Source: Clostridiales bacterium
GTDB taxonomy: Bacteria > Bacillota > Clostridia > Oscillospirales > CAG-272
Direction: 5' to 3'
Assembly: GCA_012522015.1 (NCBI GenBank)
Contig: JAAYLD010000019.1
Span: forward strand, 1-35,131
Length of the DNA: 35,131 bases
The notes below the pieces were generated by a model. That model made no database searches and had not been told where the DNA came from. It saw only the letters and a program-made list of their open reading frames with translations. Positions 14,401-22,722 of the stretch are shown here, piece after piece. The stretch's first letter is position 1, and each line of letters begins with the position of its first letter. Position numbers and translations under genes: made by a program.

Positions 14401-15965
14401 TCAGGAATATGTCGACGTGGATTGATGTACGAGGCAAATGAATCAATAATTTCACCGCCGCGAACAAGCACAGCACCAATTTCCGTTATTTCATCGGAAG
14501 ATGGCGAAAGACCTGTCGTTTCAATATCAAATACAACGAACTCGCCGTTAAAATTAATGTCCGAGCTTCCGTAAACAGCGCGCGCTTCGTCATCAACGAA
14601 GTACGCTTCTATGCCGTATATCACCTTCATACCGGACTTTTCACTTTCAAGCATCGCATTAGGAAAACCTTGAACGTTTCCATGATCAGTTATGGCGACT
14701 GCCTTGTGCCCCCATAACTTTGCGCGCTTCAGTGCTTCTTCTGGCGCTATAAGCGCGTCCATTTGCGACATTGTCGTATGCAAATGAAGCTCGACACGCT
14801 TCTCAGGTGCATTATCGCTTCTAATGATGCGCCGAATCTTGGCAATAGAGCGCACATTTACGTAATATTCCGTTTCTCTATTTCCTTTAGCTGACGCGTT
14901 GTTTTGCCGCCCGCGGGGCTCATCAGATACAACCTTACCCTCAGCGATGATGCAGTCACCAACCTTGAAGTGACTTATTATTTCTTCCGCCTCAGCAGTC
15001 GGTTTGGAAAGACGCAAAAAAGCAGAAGTATCGTTGTCTGTTATTCCTACAGTAACGGTAACGCGACCCCCTGTGCGGCTTTCCTTCGATTCAATTAAAA
15101 AGATTTCGCCGGCACATACGTATTTTTTCATCTCACTGCAGCATAGCTGCAGTGAGGTAAGCTCTGCTATGTTTATATCGGAGCCAAAAATCAGATTTGG
15201 ATTTGAAACATCAAGCTTTTGCCGGCCATATTTGATAGTACCGTCGCCGTCATCGCATACGACTGTCCCAGCGCCTGATAAGGACGCCACGCGCTCATAT
15301 GTAGGGCCTGATACGGCACCGTTCTTTGCATATTCATCCGCCATAGCCTCAGCTTGCTGCTTCCACGAATCGCGGGCAGCTTTGATGGCGGCACGCTCTT
15401 CTTCCTCAAAAGCGCGCCGGCGCCGCTCAGTAGCCACGGCGTAATCCTCGCGCTGGGTTATTTTAACCTCATACTCAAGCGAAAATTCGCTTTTTATAAT
15501 GCCTTTGATAATATCCGCTGTGCCGACTCCGTGAAGCAAGTCAATGCCGCCGTCAAGAAACGGGATTTTTATATTTATCACATTATCAGATATTTCTGCT
15601 GTATAATCATTAAAAAAGCCCTCGGCGACAGCGCCTAATCGCGTCGCTTCCGCAAAAACGACGGGCAGGTAATCAAGTGAAAAAAGCTCGCTCGGATAAC
15701 TTGGCAGTATGCGGACACACCTTAGGTCATATGCTTCCGCGATATCTTTTTCAATACGGTAAAGCTCATCGCGATCAATAATTCTGGGGAAGCTTGCCCT
15801 TACTTCAACAATTCTCTCCTCTTTTGCCGTGCGAAGTGAAAAAGATGTAGCAGATAATAAGATTTCCCGTTGTTTCGTATCCGGTGAAAAGCGCGGAAAT
15901 TTGTCGCAAAGCGTTATTTTTTTTGTTTCATTTTCATATGCACCGCTTCTGCCGTTTTCATTCAT
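11490..15965 (-). CDS. polC: DNA polymerase III alpha subunit, PolC type
   Basis: Replicative polymerase of low-GC Gram-positives, 1491 aa. In order: an N-terminal region and OB-fold domain (to about 385); a PHP domain starting at VELHLHTTMSQMDALI (about 392); the proofreading DEDD exonuclease inserted in it (FDIETTGL near 478, HNANFDTAFI, HRATDDARACAEI); the PHP remainder; a PolC-specific four-cysteine zinc motif (CPKC...CPVC, about 965-1000); and the palm with PDIDLNFSG near 1020. The C-terminal half ends in helix-hairpin-helix and duplex-binding segments (NGVGETAAQNIVRAREENGG). The ATG is preceded by AAAGGATAG. It is the last gene of the pyrH-to-polC block, about 100 bases after ispG's upstream neighbours end. 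Slightly longer than the usual 1430-1450 aa. Confidence 0.98.
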   Translation of the reverse strand: MNENGRSGAYENETKKITLCDKFPRFSPDTKQREILLSATSFSLRTAKEERIVEVRASFPRIIDRDELYRIEKDIAEAYDLRCVRILPSYPSELFSLDYLPVVFAEATRLGAVAEGFFNDYTAEISDNVINIKIPFLDGGIDLLHGVGTADIIKGIIKSEFSLEYEVKITQREDYAVATERRRRAFEEEERAAIKAARDSWKQQAEAMADEYAKNGAVSGPTYERVASLSGAGTVVCDDGDGTIKYGRQKLDVSNPNLIFGSDINIAELTSLQLCCSEMKKYVCAGEIFLIESKESRTGGRVTVTVGITDNDTSAFLRLSKPTAEAEEIISHFKVGDCIIAEGKVVSDEPRGRQNNASAKGNRETEYYVNVRSIAKIRRIIRSDNAPEKRVELHLHTTMSQMDALIAPEEALKRAKLWGHKAVAITDHGNVQGFPNAMLESEKSGMKVIYGIEAYFVDDEARAVYGSSDINFNGEFVVFDIETTGLSPSSDEITEIGAVLVRGGEIIDSFASYINPRRHIPENITKLTGISDETVANAPYIEEVLPKLFDFCGDRLLVAHNANFDTAFIRAAASRYKLKFDNPYLDTLAMSRYVIPSLKSYALDALAKQLGIEEFEHHRATDDARACAEIFLAMARILEKEGIRDIPAMERAMSANADPLKLPPYHQIILVKNKTGLKNLYKIVSASYLQYYHRNPRIPKTLLKEYREGLIIGSACNAGEVYRAILEGRKEEDIEKIAKFYDYLEIQPISNNRFLADDQRVSGEEQLREINRKIVALGKKLGIPVVATSDAHFLDPEDEIYRQILMHGMKYPDYARETKLYFRTTDEMLEEFSYLGDETAYEVVVTNTNKIADMIEEVRPIPKGTYTPKLEGSEEELTRLCCNRAHELYGDTLPDVVAERLDKELSSIIKNGYAVLYVIAQKLVAYSESLGYLVGSRGSVGSSIVAFFSGISEVNPLPPNYRCPKCRYSEFITDGSVGSGFDLPAKYCPVCGELMISDGHDIPFETFLGFYGEKMPDIDLNFSGEIQGMVHKYTEELFGAENVFRAGTIGTIASRTAYGFVMKYLEEKGVSLPRADVERYVARCTGVKRTTGQHPGGIIVIPSEYEIYDFTPVQHPADDPTSSVITTHFAFSYLHDTILKLDELGHDIPTKYKMLERYTGVKVLDVPMNDPKVYSLFTSRNAIGIHDDKGEPATYGLPEMGTRFVMQMLIDCKPKNFTDLLQISGLSHGTNVWLGNAQKLIKSGKCTISDVIGCRDDIMMTLIHKYSVEKDMAFKITEFVRKNKKGQPIPQEMIDVMTAHGVPDWYIESLGKIRYMFPKAHAAAYVIMALRLGWYKIYYPVEFYAAYFTAAPDGFDGEIVMAGKSEVKRVIDELSAKTNTTQKEEALLSAMQLVYEYMERGLRFLPVDLYKSDAKAFLPEDGKICLPFSCLNGVGETAAQNIVRAREENGGKFYSIEELQATAQVTKTVIEALRKNGVLDGISETTQLSMF

Positions 15966-16069
15966 TTTTCCGTCTCTATCCTTTCACCATACTAATGTTT
16001 TGATTATAATCCCGTGCGATAAAATGCACATCTTACACGCCCTTCGCGCGCATCACGCGCAAACAGCAT

Positions 16070-17164
16070 TTATTCTTCGTTAATTATATTATTAATTTCA
16101 CGTATGAGGGCGTCAGCAGCTTCACTTCTTTCAACACGCCCAATTATTTCGCCGTTGCGGAATATAACTGCGTCAAAAGTACCGCCTGCAATGCCTACAT
16201 CCGCGCCACGAGCCTCGCCCGGGCCGTTTACAGCGCAGCCCATGACGGCTACCTTTATGCGTTTCCCCTTTGTGTCTATCTTGTCTAAACGCGGCTCAAG
16301 CTCAGACAGTATACCGAAGAGATCAATTTTCGTTCGCCCGCAGGTCGGGCATGATATAAGCTCAATGCCGCTGCTGCTAAGCCCGCAGGCGTCAAGTATA
16401 TAGCGGCCTGCCTTAACTTCAAGCAGAGGGTCTGACGACAGCGACACCCGTATCGTATCGCCGATTCCAAGACACAAAAGCGCACCTATGCCGACAGCAT
16501 TTTTTATTGTGCCGCGCTCTTGTGTTCCCGCTTCGGTAACACCGATATGAATCGGGCACTCGCAGTCTTCGGCGACGATGCGCGATGCCTCAACCATTGT
16601 CTTAACATCCGACGATTTTACGGATACTACAATTTCATAAAAGCCCGCGCGCTCAAGCGCATATACATATTCAAGGGCACTTTCAGCAAGCGCTTCTGCC
16701 GTCGGCGCACCGTATTTCTCAAGAAGAGACTTCTGTATGCTACCGCCGTTTACACCGATTCGTATTGGAACACGGCGCTCGGCACATGCTTCGGCAACCG
16801 CAAAAAGACGTTCAAGTCCTCCTAAATTACCCGGATTGACCCTAACCTTGTCCGCACCGTGCCGTACGCTTTCTGTTGCAAGCCTATAATCAAACTGTAT
16901 ATCCGCTATCAGCGGAACGGTGATGCCCGCTTGCCTAATATATTCAAAAATCCCGACACAACGCATGTCGGGAACAGCGATTCGAACAGCATCACACCCT
17001 GCTTCGGCAAGTGTCTTTGTTTGTTCTGCAGTTGCCTTAAAATCAGATGTGTCTGTATTTGTCATTGACTGTACCGATACAGGTGCTGTCCCGCCAATAA
17101 TAAGGCTGCCCGCGCGCACAGAACGCGTCGGGCGCCTACCTTTCCATAATTGTTTATCTGGCAT
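16070..17164 (-). CDS. ispG: 4-hydroxy-3-methylbut-2-enyl diphosphate synthase (flavodoxin)
   Basis: Penultimate enzyme of the MEP isoprenoid pathway, turning MEcPP into HMBPP with a [4Fe-4S] cluster. The 364-aa length is standard for the bacterial form without the insert. The N-terminal TIM barrel includes VQSMTNTDTSD and VRVNPGNLGG. The C-terminal cluster domain has SCPTCGRTKIDL (two Cys ligands), VAVMGCAVNGPGEARGADVG (third Cys) and a nearby Glu as fourth ligand. GGGGGATGA precedes the ATG. It follows rseP after 16 bases and precedes polC. Together with dxr in the same operon this supplies isoprenoid precursors to UppS upstream. Confidence 0.97.
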   Translation of the reverse strand: MPDKQLWKGRRPTRSVRAGSLIIGGTAPVSVQSMTNTDTSDFKATAEQTKTLAEAGCDAVRIAVPDMRCVGIFEYIRQAGITVPLIADIQFDYRLATESVRHGADKVRVNPGNLGGLERLFAVAEACAERRVPIRIGVNGGSIQKSLLEKYGAPTAEALAESALEYVYALERAGFYEIVVSVKSSDVKTMVEASRIVAEDCECPIHIGVTEAGTQERGTIKNAVGIGALLCLGIGDTIRVSLSSDPLLEVKAGRYILDACGLSSSGIELISCPTCGRTKIDLFGILSELEPRLDKIDTKGKRIKVAVMGCAVNGPGEARGADVGIAGGTFDAVIFRNGEIIGRVERSEAADALIREINNIINEE

Positions 17165-17180
17165 AGTTTGTCATCCCCCG

Positions 17181-18230
17181 CTACTTTCCAAAGAGAGCCA
17201 TTATATCTTTAAATGCGACAGCTATCATAATGCCAAACAGTATGATTATACCAACGAGATGAACATATCCCTCATAAACAGGGTTTATCGGTTTGCCTCT
17301 GACAAGCTCTATTAAAAGAAACATCAGCCTGCCTCCGTCAAGAGCGGGCAGCGGAAGCAGGTTCATTATGCCAAGGTTCATACTTAGAATAACGGTAATA
17401 TAAAGAAGGTTTCCTATGCCGCTTTCCACTGCTTCACCAAGCGCTTCCGTAACACCGATAGGCCCGCTGACGGATTTTACGCTATATCGCCCGGTTATGA
17501 GGTCAAAAAGAGATTCCCATATCATCTCTATTGTAAATTGGCAGCGGTAAAAAGCATGTTTTACAACGACGGGAAATGTCTTGCCCTCAGCGTAAACGGT
17601 GAAGTCAATGTCTCCAAATAACACTCCGTTTGCTGAATAAACAGGGAATGTCACATTCTTTATCGTTACTTCCTTGCCGTCGCGAAGGACGACGACATCG
17701 ACGTCCTTAATGCCACGACGCATAATTTCATAAACGAGATCGTTTGCAATGTGAACACGTTCTCCGCCGACTGACAGTATTTTATCACCAACCATTAAGC
17801 CCTCAGATTGTGACTGGGCTGTTGTTGCTCCTTCGGGTGGATTGAAACTATATATAACTGTTGAGCCAAGTGATTTTGATGCAATCACAAGGGAAACCAT
17901 TATAATAACGCCAATTATTATGTTTGTAAGAGAACCTGCTGCGATAATTATAAATCTCTGCCACAGAGCTTTTTTTGAAAAAGCGTTCGGATCGTCCGAT
18001 GCTTCATCCTCGCCTGCCATGCCAGTAAATCCGCCAAACGGCAGAGCGCGTATCGAGTAGCGAGTGCCGCTTTTTTTGCTGACACGTGAGAAAATTTTTG
18101 GGCCAAAACCAATAGCGAACTCCGTAATTGTCACACCAAATGCACGCGCGGCAAGAAAATGGCCAAGCTCATGCACAAAGATAAACATTCCAAAGACGAA
18201 TATGGCGATTATTATACTAAAAAAGCTAAT
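17181..18230 (-). CDS. rseP: RseP/RasP-type site-2 intramembrane zinc metalloprotease
   Basis: M50B membrane protease that cuts membrane-bound anti-sigma factors and signal-peptide remnants. The zinc motif HELGH lies in the first helix and the partner LPLPALDGGR in the third; a PDZ domain lies between them (GLMVGDKILSVGGERVHIAND). The track starts at an ATG at 18188, which would leave only five residues before HELGH and cut the first membrane helix in half. The same frame stays open for 14 more codons, all hydrophobic (SFFSIIIAIFVFG), back to an ATT that overlaps the dxr stop codon and lies 5 bases after GGGGTGA. I therefore propose ATT at 18230 as the start (349 aa); no ATG, GTG or TTG exists in that stretch. 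Confidence 0.93.
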   Translation of the reverse strand: MSFFSIIIAIFVFGMFIFVHELGHFLAARAFGVTITEFAIGFGPKIFSRVSKKSGTRYSIRALPFGGFTGMAGEDEASDDPNAFSKKALWQRFIIIAAGSLTNIIIGVIIMVSLVIASKSLGSTVIYSFNPPEGATTAQSQSEGLMVGDKILSVGGERVHIANDLVYEIMRRGIKDVDVVVLRDGKEVTIKNVTFPVYSANGVLFGDIDFTVYAEGKTFPVVVKHAFYRCQFTIEMIWESLFDLITGRYSVKSVSGPIGVTEALGEAVESGIGNLLYITVILSMNLGIMNLLPLPALDGGRLMFLLIELVRGKPINPVYEGYVHLVGIIILFGIMIAVAFKDIMALFGK

Positions 18231-19404
18231 TTAAATCACCCCGATCAATTCTTTTTCGCACATATGCGCGCGCTTCCGCATCCGCTTCTAAAATTTCGGC
18301 GAGCGTTGGGTTTCCCTCTTGTCCAAGGTTTGAGAGCGCATCGCTTATGTAACGTGCGATATCTGAAAAACCGATTTTGCCAAGAAGAAAAGCATTAACT
18401 GCAATCTCATCCGCCGCCGAAAGAACAGCGGGATACGTTCCGCCTTGACGCGCAGCGTCGAATGCTGCAGAAAGAAGCGGAAACGTCGTCATATCAGGCT
18501 TTGCGAATGTAAGCGAGCCAAGAGTTGTGAAATCAAGCCTTCCTGACAGCCCGGTAGTACGAGCGGGATGTGTCAGAGCATATTGTATCGCAGTTCTCAT
18601 ATCGGGAAGCCCCAACTGAGCGATAACAGTGCCGTCAGTAAATTCAACCATTGAATGTATTATGCTCTCACGATGAATGACTACATCAATTTGATCAGCT
18701 GACAGCCCGAAAAGACACATCGCTTCAATCACTTCAAAACCCTTGTTTATTAGCGTCGCGCTGTCAACTGTAATTTTGGCTCCCATGCTCCATGTTGGGT
18801 GCGAAAGCGCTTCTTCCAATGTCACAGATTTGAGCTCAGCAGCACTTCTGCCAAAAAACGGCCCGCCTGACGCCGTCAGAATCACACGGCGCAAATCAGA
18901 GCGCTGTCCTGCGCCAATACACTGAAATATTGCGCTGTGCTCACTGTCGACAGGTATAACCTCAGCGCCGCGCGCTGAAATCTCCGACAAAAGAAGGTTG
19001 CCGGCAGCAACGACGGCTTCCTTGTTTGCCATTGCTATGCGGCGGCAGGCTGAAGCTGCTGCCATCATAGGCTTTGCGGCCGCCATTCCGGATATTGCGA
19101 CAACTGTTATATCTGCGCGGGCATCGCCGGCACCGTACATAACGGCATCTGCACCGCCCATAACGACTACGTCCATGTCTGCAAGTGCTGTTTTAAGCCT
19201 TGACGCTGCCCTCTCATCACTCATGGCGACGGCACGTGGACGAAAGCGGCGCACTTGAGCTTCAAAGAGCACATCGTTTGAGCCTGCACACATAAAATCA
19301 ATTTTTGTGCCAAGCTTCTCCGCTACCTCAAGCGTTTGCCTGCCAATGGAACCTGTGGAACCAAGAATTGATAGTACCGGCTTGTTGCTATTAATATAAG
19401 TCAT
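18226..19404 (-). CDS. dxr: 1-deoxy-D-xylulose 5-phosphate reductoisomerase
   Basis: First committed MEP-pathway enzyme, converting DXP to MEP with NADPH and a divalent metal; also called IspC. The 392-aa protein has the NADPH-binding LGSTGSIGRQTLEV at residues 13-26, the substrate segment AMANKEAVVAAG, the metal/substrate motif PVDSEHSAIFQ, and HPTWSMGAKITVDSATLINKGFE with its conserved Ser, Asn and Lys. Its TAG stop overlaps the proposed rseP start, so the two are probably translationally coupled. The ribosome-binding site is poor, and the gene begins 19 bases after cdsA, which suggests coupling there as well. Confidence 0.97.
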   Translation of the reverse strand: MTYINSNKPVLSILGSTGSIGRQTLEVAEKLGTKIDFMCAGSNDVLFEAQVRRFRPRAVAMSDERAASRLKTALADMDVVVMGGADAVMYGAGDARADITVVAISGMAAAKPMMAAASACRRIAMANKEAVVAAGNLLLSEISARGAEVIPVDSEHSAIFQCIGAGQRSDLRRVILTASGGPFFGRSAAELKSVTLEEALSHPTWSMGAKITVDSATLINKGFEVIEAMCLFGLSADQIDVVIHRESIIHSMVEFTDGTVIAQLGLPDMRTAIQYALTHPARTTGLSGRLDFTTLGSLTFAKPDMTTFPLLSAAFDAARQGGTYPAVLSAADEIAVNAFLLGKIGFSDIARYISDALSNLGQEGNPTLAEILEADAEARAYVRKRIDRGDLN

Positions 19405-19423
19405 CAGAATTTACCATTAACTG

Positions 19424-20254
19424 TTAATTAAAATATGAAAGATACTTTGTCAGTATGAATAAGAAGGGCGCTACGGCAAACATACTGTCGAAGCGGTCAA
19501 GAACTCCGCCGTGCCCGGGAAAAAGCTTACCGTAATCTTTTATACCGAAGCGTCGTTTTACATATGAGGCGATTAAATCGCCCATCTGTGAAACAACTGA
19601 AACTGCTATACTTGACAGAGCAAGAGCAGAATAATTGACATCGCATCCGATAATTGATGCGACAATCACACCATAAAGCAGAAATCCGGCACAGCAACCA
19701 ACAGCTCCGCCAAAGGTGCCTTCAATAGTTTTATGCGGTGAAACATTTGGATTCAGCTTGTGTCGCCCAATGCTGCAACCAACGATGTATGCTGCCGTAT
19801 CTGTAACCCATGACCCTATAACGACAAGCGGAAGATAAATCATACCATTTCCATCTTCGTTTCCTATAATGGCGACAGCACAAACAGCAGATATGACTAT
19901 ATAAAAAAACATTGAAATAAAAACAGCGTAGGGTGGTAAAAGCCCTTTGTAATACTTTATAACAGCTACAGAATATATAACAAAAATCAAAGCATAAATA
20001 AAGAAAGATATAAATGCAAATATATCAACTTCAATATAGTACTGTATAAACGGAAGACAGCCCGCTATTATATATGCCGGAATTGTCAGAGATAAATACC
20101 GGCGGCTTGACAGCCCGACACAACGAGCCATCTCAAAAACCGCAGATGCAGATAGAAAGGCGAGCACCGCCGGAAAAAGCAGCGTGTCGCTGTATAAAAG
20201 AACCGGTATTAATAGTATTATAAGCGCAGCTGACGTCAGCGTTCTTTTTAACAT
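19424..20254 (-). CDS. cdsA: phosphatidate cytidylyltransferase (CDP-diglyceride synthase)
   Basis: Polytopic membrane enzyme making CDP-diacylglycerol from phosphatidic acid and CTP, the branch point for phospholipids. There are about seven hydrophobic helices, and the C-terminal CTP_transf_1 signature SYVKRRFGIKDYGKLFPGHGG followed by VLDRFDS is complete. An upstream conserved stretch, SWVTDTAAYIVGCSIGRHKL, fits the family as well. At 276 aa it is of normal length. It sits 48 bases after uppS in the conserved order uppS-cdsA-dxr. The start follows an AGGAAAA site. Confidence 0.96.
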   Translation of the reverse strand: MLKRTLTSAALIILLIPVLLYSDTLLFPAVLAFLSASAVFEMARCVGLSSRRYLSLTIPAYIIAGCLPFIQYYIEVDIFAFISFFIYALIFVIYSVAVIKYYKGLLPPYAVFISMFFYIVISAVCAVAIIGNEDGNGMIYLPLVVIGSWVTDTAAYIVGCSIGRHKLNPNVSPHKTIEGTFGGAVGCCAGFLLYGVIVASIIGCDVNYSALALSSIAVSVVSQMGDLIASYVKRRFGIKDYGKLFPGHGGVLDRFDSMFAVAPFLFILTKYLSYFN

Positions 20255-20302
20255 TTCTTTTTCCTGTTTTAATCTTTTGTTTTAAAATATACAACAGCGT
20301 TA

Positions 20303-21109
20303 TCACACTGTGTGCTGTTTTTTAGCCTCGACACCACCAAATCTTCGGCTGCGCCTGTAAAACTCGCAAACGGCCTCGTCGACATCCGACGGTTGCATAT
20401 CAGGCCAGAGCACATCGGTGAAATAAAGCTCGGAATAAGCAGCTTGATACAATAAAAAGTTTGACAGTCGCATCTCACCGCCCGTGCGAACAATCAAATC
20501 TGGGTCTGAGCAGCCGCGTGTGTAAAGATGCTGTGCAAATGTCCTCTCCGATATTTCGCCACCCGACGCAGCAAGCTCCTGCGCCGCCCGAACTATCTCT
20601 GCCCTGGCACCGTAATTTATTGCAACGTTAAGTCTGAGATCATACTTAACTGAGGCGCGTTCAAGAGCCCGCATACGTTCACGGATTTCCGGCGGGAATG
20701 CCATTTTATCGCCAAGAAAAGCATAACGTATCTTGTTTTCCTCAAGCTCACGCTCCGCCCCGTCTAAATACTCGCTAAACAGTGACATAATACGGTCAAC
20801 TTCGGACTGCGGGCGCCGCCAGTTTTCCGTGGAAAACGCGTATATTGTTACAATTCGGATGCCGATATCACCGCAGTAACGGACGATACGTTTGAACGTC
20901 GCTGCCCCTTCTACGTGACCGTATTCGCGCGGCATACCTCGCTTCTGTGCCCAGCGACCGTTTCCATCCATTATAAATGCTATATGACGGAGCCGGTCGT
21001 CAACGACGACCGGTTCCGTCTTTTTAATTATGCCTTTATTACCGCTCGACGACGAAGCTTTAGTATTATCTTTAGTGTCTCGCCTGCGGAAAAACGCCAA
21101 TAAACCCAT
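20303..21109 (-). CDS. uppS: undecaprenyl diphosphate synthase (cis-prenyltransferase)
   Basis: Condenses farnesyl-PP with eight IPP units to make the C55 lipid carrier for peptidoglycan and other wall polymers. The catalytic Asp is in HIAFIMDGNGRWAQKRG (about residues 48-64); the substrate-binding stretch TIYAFSTENWRRP and the C-terminal DPDLIVRTGGEMRLSNFLL and YSELYFTDVLWPD are all present. The first 40 residues are a basic, Ser-rich, poorly conserved extension (GLLAFFRRRDTKDNTKASSS); the ATG with GAGGATA in front supports including it. The operon also encodes Dxr and IspG, which provide its IPP. Confidence 0.97.
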   Translation of the reverse strand: MGLLAFFRRRDTKDNTKASSSSGNKGIIKKTEPVVVDDRLRHIAFIMDGNGRWAQKRGMPREYGHVEGAATFKRIVRYCGDIGIRIVTIYAFSTENWRRPQSEVDRIMSLFSEYLDGAERELEENKIRYAFLGDKMAFPPEIRERMRALERASVKYDLRLNVAINYGARAEIVRAAQELAASGGEISERTFAQHLYTRGCSDPDLIVRTGGEMRLSNFLLYQAAYSELYFTDVLWPDMQPSDVDEAVCEFYRRSRRFGGVEAKKQHTV

Positions 21110-21153
21110 TATCTATCCTCAATGCGATGTATCATCAGTGCGGCAGAACGGCG

Positions 21154-21708
21154 TCATATATTGAGTATTTCCTTAATCTTACGCTCAGATACGGCGTCAA
21201 TTTCTTTTATATATTTATCTGTAAGCGCCTGAACGTCCTTCTCTGACAGCTTTACTTCATCCTCGGTCATCTGGCCTGCTTTTTTCTGTGACTTTGCCTT
21301 ATCGATTGCTTCTCGGCGAATGTTTCTGATAGCGACCTTTGCTTCTTCTCCCATTCGTTCAACTTGCCTTTTAAGCTCACGGCGACGTTCTTCTGTGAGC
21401 GGTGGGATTGTCAGCCTGATAATGCGACCGTCGTTTGCCGGTGTAATGCCAATGTCAGAGGCAAGTATAGCACGTTCAATCTGCTTAAGCATCGATAAGT
21501 CCCATGGTGTTACTGTAATCGTACGCGGATCGGGTGCACGCACCTCGGAAACTTGTGTGATAGGCGTTGGTGCGCCGTAATAATTAACGGTTACACGTGA
21601 TAATATTTCAGGATTTGCACGTCCTGCACGTATTGTCGAGAGCGATTCTGCATATACCGCTAAAGATTTTTTCATTTTTGCTTCAAATTCATCAGTTTTA
21701 AGCTTCAT
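21154..21708 (-). CDS. frr: ribosome recycling factor
   Basis: Splits post-termination ribosomes together with EF-G. The 184-aa length is exactly typical. The two-domain structure shows in the helical N-terminus (LSTIRAGRANPEIL), the beta domain (VNYYGAPTPITQVSEV, then ITVTPWDLSMLKQIERAI) and the long C-terminal helices (IPPLTEERRRELKRQVERMGEEAKVAIRNIRRE). A strong GGGAGGAAA precedes the ATG. It lies 79 bases after pyrH and 45 before uppS, the usual firmicute order. Confidence 0.98.
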   Translation of the reverse strand: MKLKTDEFEAKMKKSLAVYAESLSTIRAGRANPEILSRVTVNYYGAPTPITQVSEVRAPDPRTITVTPWDLSMLKQIERAILASDIGITPANDGRIIRLTIPPLTEERRRELKRQVERMGEEAKVAIRNIRREAIDKAKSQKKAGQMTEDEVKLSEKDVQALTDKYIKEIDAVSERKIKEILNI

Positions 21709-21787
21709 AATGTCGCTTTCCTCCCAATACTTTTTTTGCCAATATCATTTTTTACGTCTTTTACGTCGTTGCCAATCTGCAATATAA

Positions 21788-22537
21788 TCAAGTATTCATA
21801 TTGTTCGTATGCGTGACGAGCGTACCGATTTTTTCTCCCATCACAGCTCGGACTATATTATCCGGGTCACGAAGTGCACAAATAAGAAGAGGTATATTGT
21901 TATCCTTTGAAAAAGACGCTGCTGTTGAGTCAATAACGGTCAATTCGTTATTTAGTATATATTTATAATCAACGACATCAAGCTTTTTTGCGCCCCGATT
22001 CCTCCTCGGGTCGCTGTCGTAAACAGCGTCGATATTTTTTGCAAGTATAACTATGTCGGCTCCAATCTCTGCCGCTCGCATGACAGCGGCCGTATCAGTT
22101 GTGAAGAACGGATTTCCGATTCCACACCCAAATATTATAACACGCCCATGATCAAGATGATGTACAGCGCGATTTCTGATATATGGCTCTGCTATTTCCT
22201 GCATAGAAATCGCTGTCATAACGCGTGTCTCCATACCAAGCCGTATAAATGCATCCTGAAGAGCAAGCGCGTTTATTGTTGTCGCCAGCATACCCATATG
22301 ATCGGCTCGCGTGCGATCCATACCGGTACCGCTTGCGCCGCGCCAGATGTTTCCGGCGCCTACGATAATAGCAACCTCTACGCCAAGTTCATGGCAGCGC
22401 GAAACGGCCCTGCCAATTTTATCGATTATCTTCTCGTCGATAATTGAATTCCCGTCTATACCCTTTAGCGCCTCGCCGGACAGCTTAATTAAAATGCGTT
22501 TATATTTGGGCTTAGACGAATTATCAATATACTCCAT
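21788..22537 (-). CDS. pyrH: UMP kinase
   Basis: Bacterial hexameric UMP kinase of the amino-acid-kinase fold (249 aa), making UDP from UMP. Visible are the ATP site KLSGEAL, the glycine-rich VAIIVGAGNIWRG, the UMP-binding DRTRADHMGMLATTINALAL, and FFTTDTAAVMRAAEIGADIVI with DAVYDSDPR. It opens the frr-uppS-cdsA-dxr-rseP-ispG-polC transcript, with its own promoter at 22594-22622 and a GAGGTG site. It is functionally tied to the pyr operon at 25-31 kb, which supplies UMP, although the two are regulated separately. Confidence 0.97.
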   Translation of the reverse strand: MEYIDNSSKPKYKRILIKLSGEALKGIDGNSIIDEKIIDKIGRAVSRCHELGVEVAIIVGAGNIWRGASGTGMDRTRADHMGMLATTINALALQDAFIRLGMETRVMTAISMQEIAEPYIRNRAVHHLDHGRVIIFGCGIGNPFFTTDTAAVMRAAEIGADIVILAKNIDAVYDSDPRRNRGAKKLDVVDYKYILNNELTVIDSTAASFSKDNNIPLLICALRDPDNIVRAVMGEKIGTLVTHTNNMNT

Positions 22538-22593
22538 AACACCTCATAAGCAGGGGGCGGCAAGCGCTCCACTATTTGCTTTTTCCTTTATAT

Positions 22594-22622
22594 ATTTTAC
22601 ACTGAAAAATATGTTTTGTAAA
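22594..22622 (-). promoter_or_regulatory. promoter of the pyrH-frr-...-polC transcript
   Basis: On the minus strand TTTACA (22617-22622) and TAAAAT (22594-22599) have a 17-base spacer. It lies between the terminator after tsf and the pyrH start, about 55 bases before the ATG, as expected for a separate transcript downstream of rpsB-tsf. Confidence 0.65.
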
Positions 22623-22669
22623 CACAAAATTATTGAATTCATTATCATTGTTACATAAACGCGCCGAAA

Positions 22670-22707
22670 CGCCCCGCGTACCATCGTGATTGATTGTACA
22701 CGGGGCG
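22670..22707 (-). terminator. hairpin terminator after tsf
   Basis: CGCCCCG-C-GTAC pairs with GTAC-A-CGGGGCG (one mismatch) around a 14-base loop, 16 bases past the tsf stop. The downstream U-run on the minus strand is short (TTTC), so termination may be partial and let some transcription into pyrH. Confidence 0.65.
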
Positions 22708-22722
22708 AATTTATAATACGAT

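Noticed and set aside
15985-16069. GC-rich inverted repeat (GCGCG...CGCGC) between ispG and polC as a terminator
   Set aside because: No U-run on the minus strand, and polC belongs to the conserved operon; it may be only a weak hairpin.
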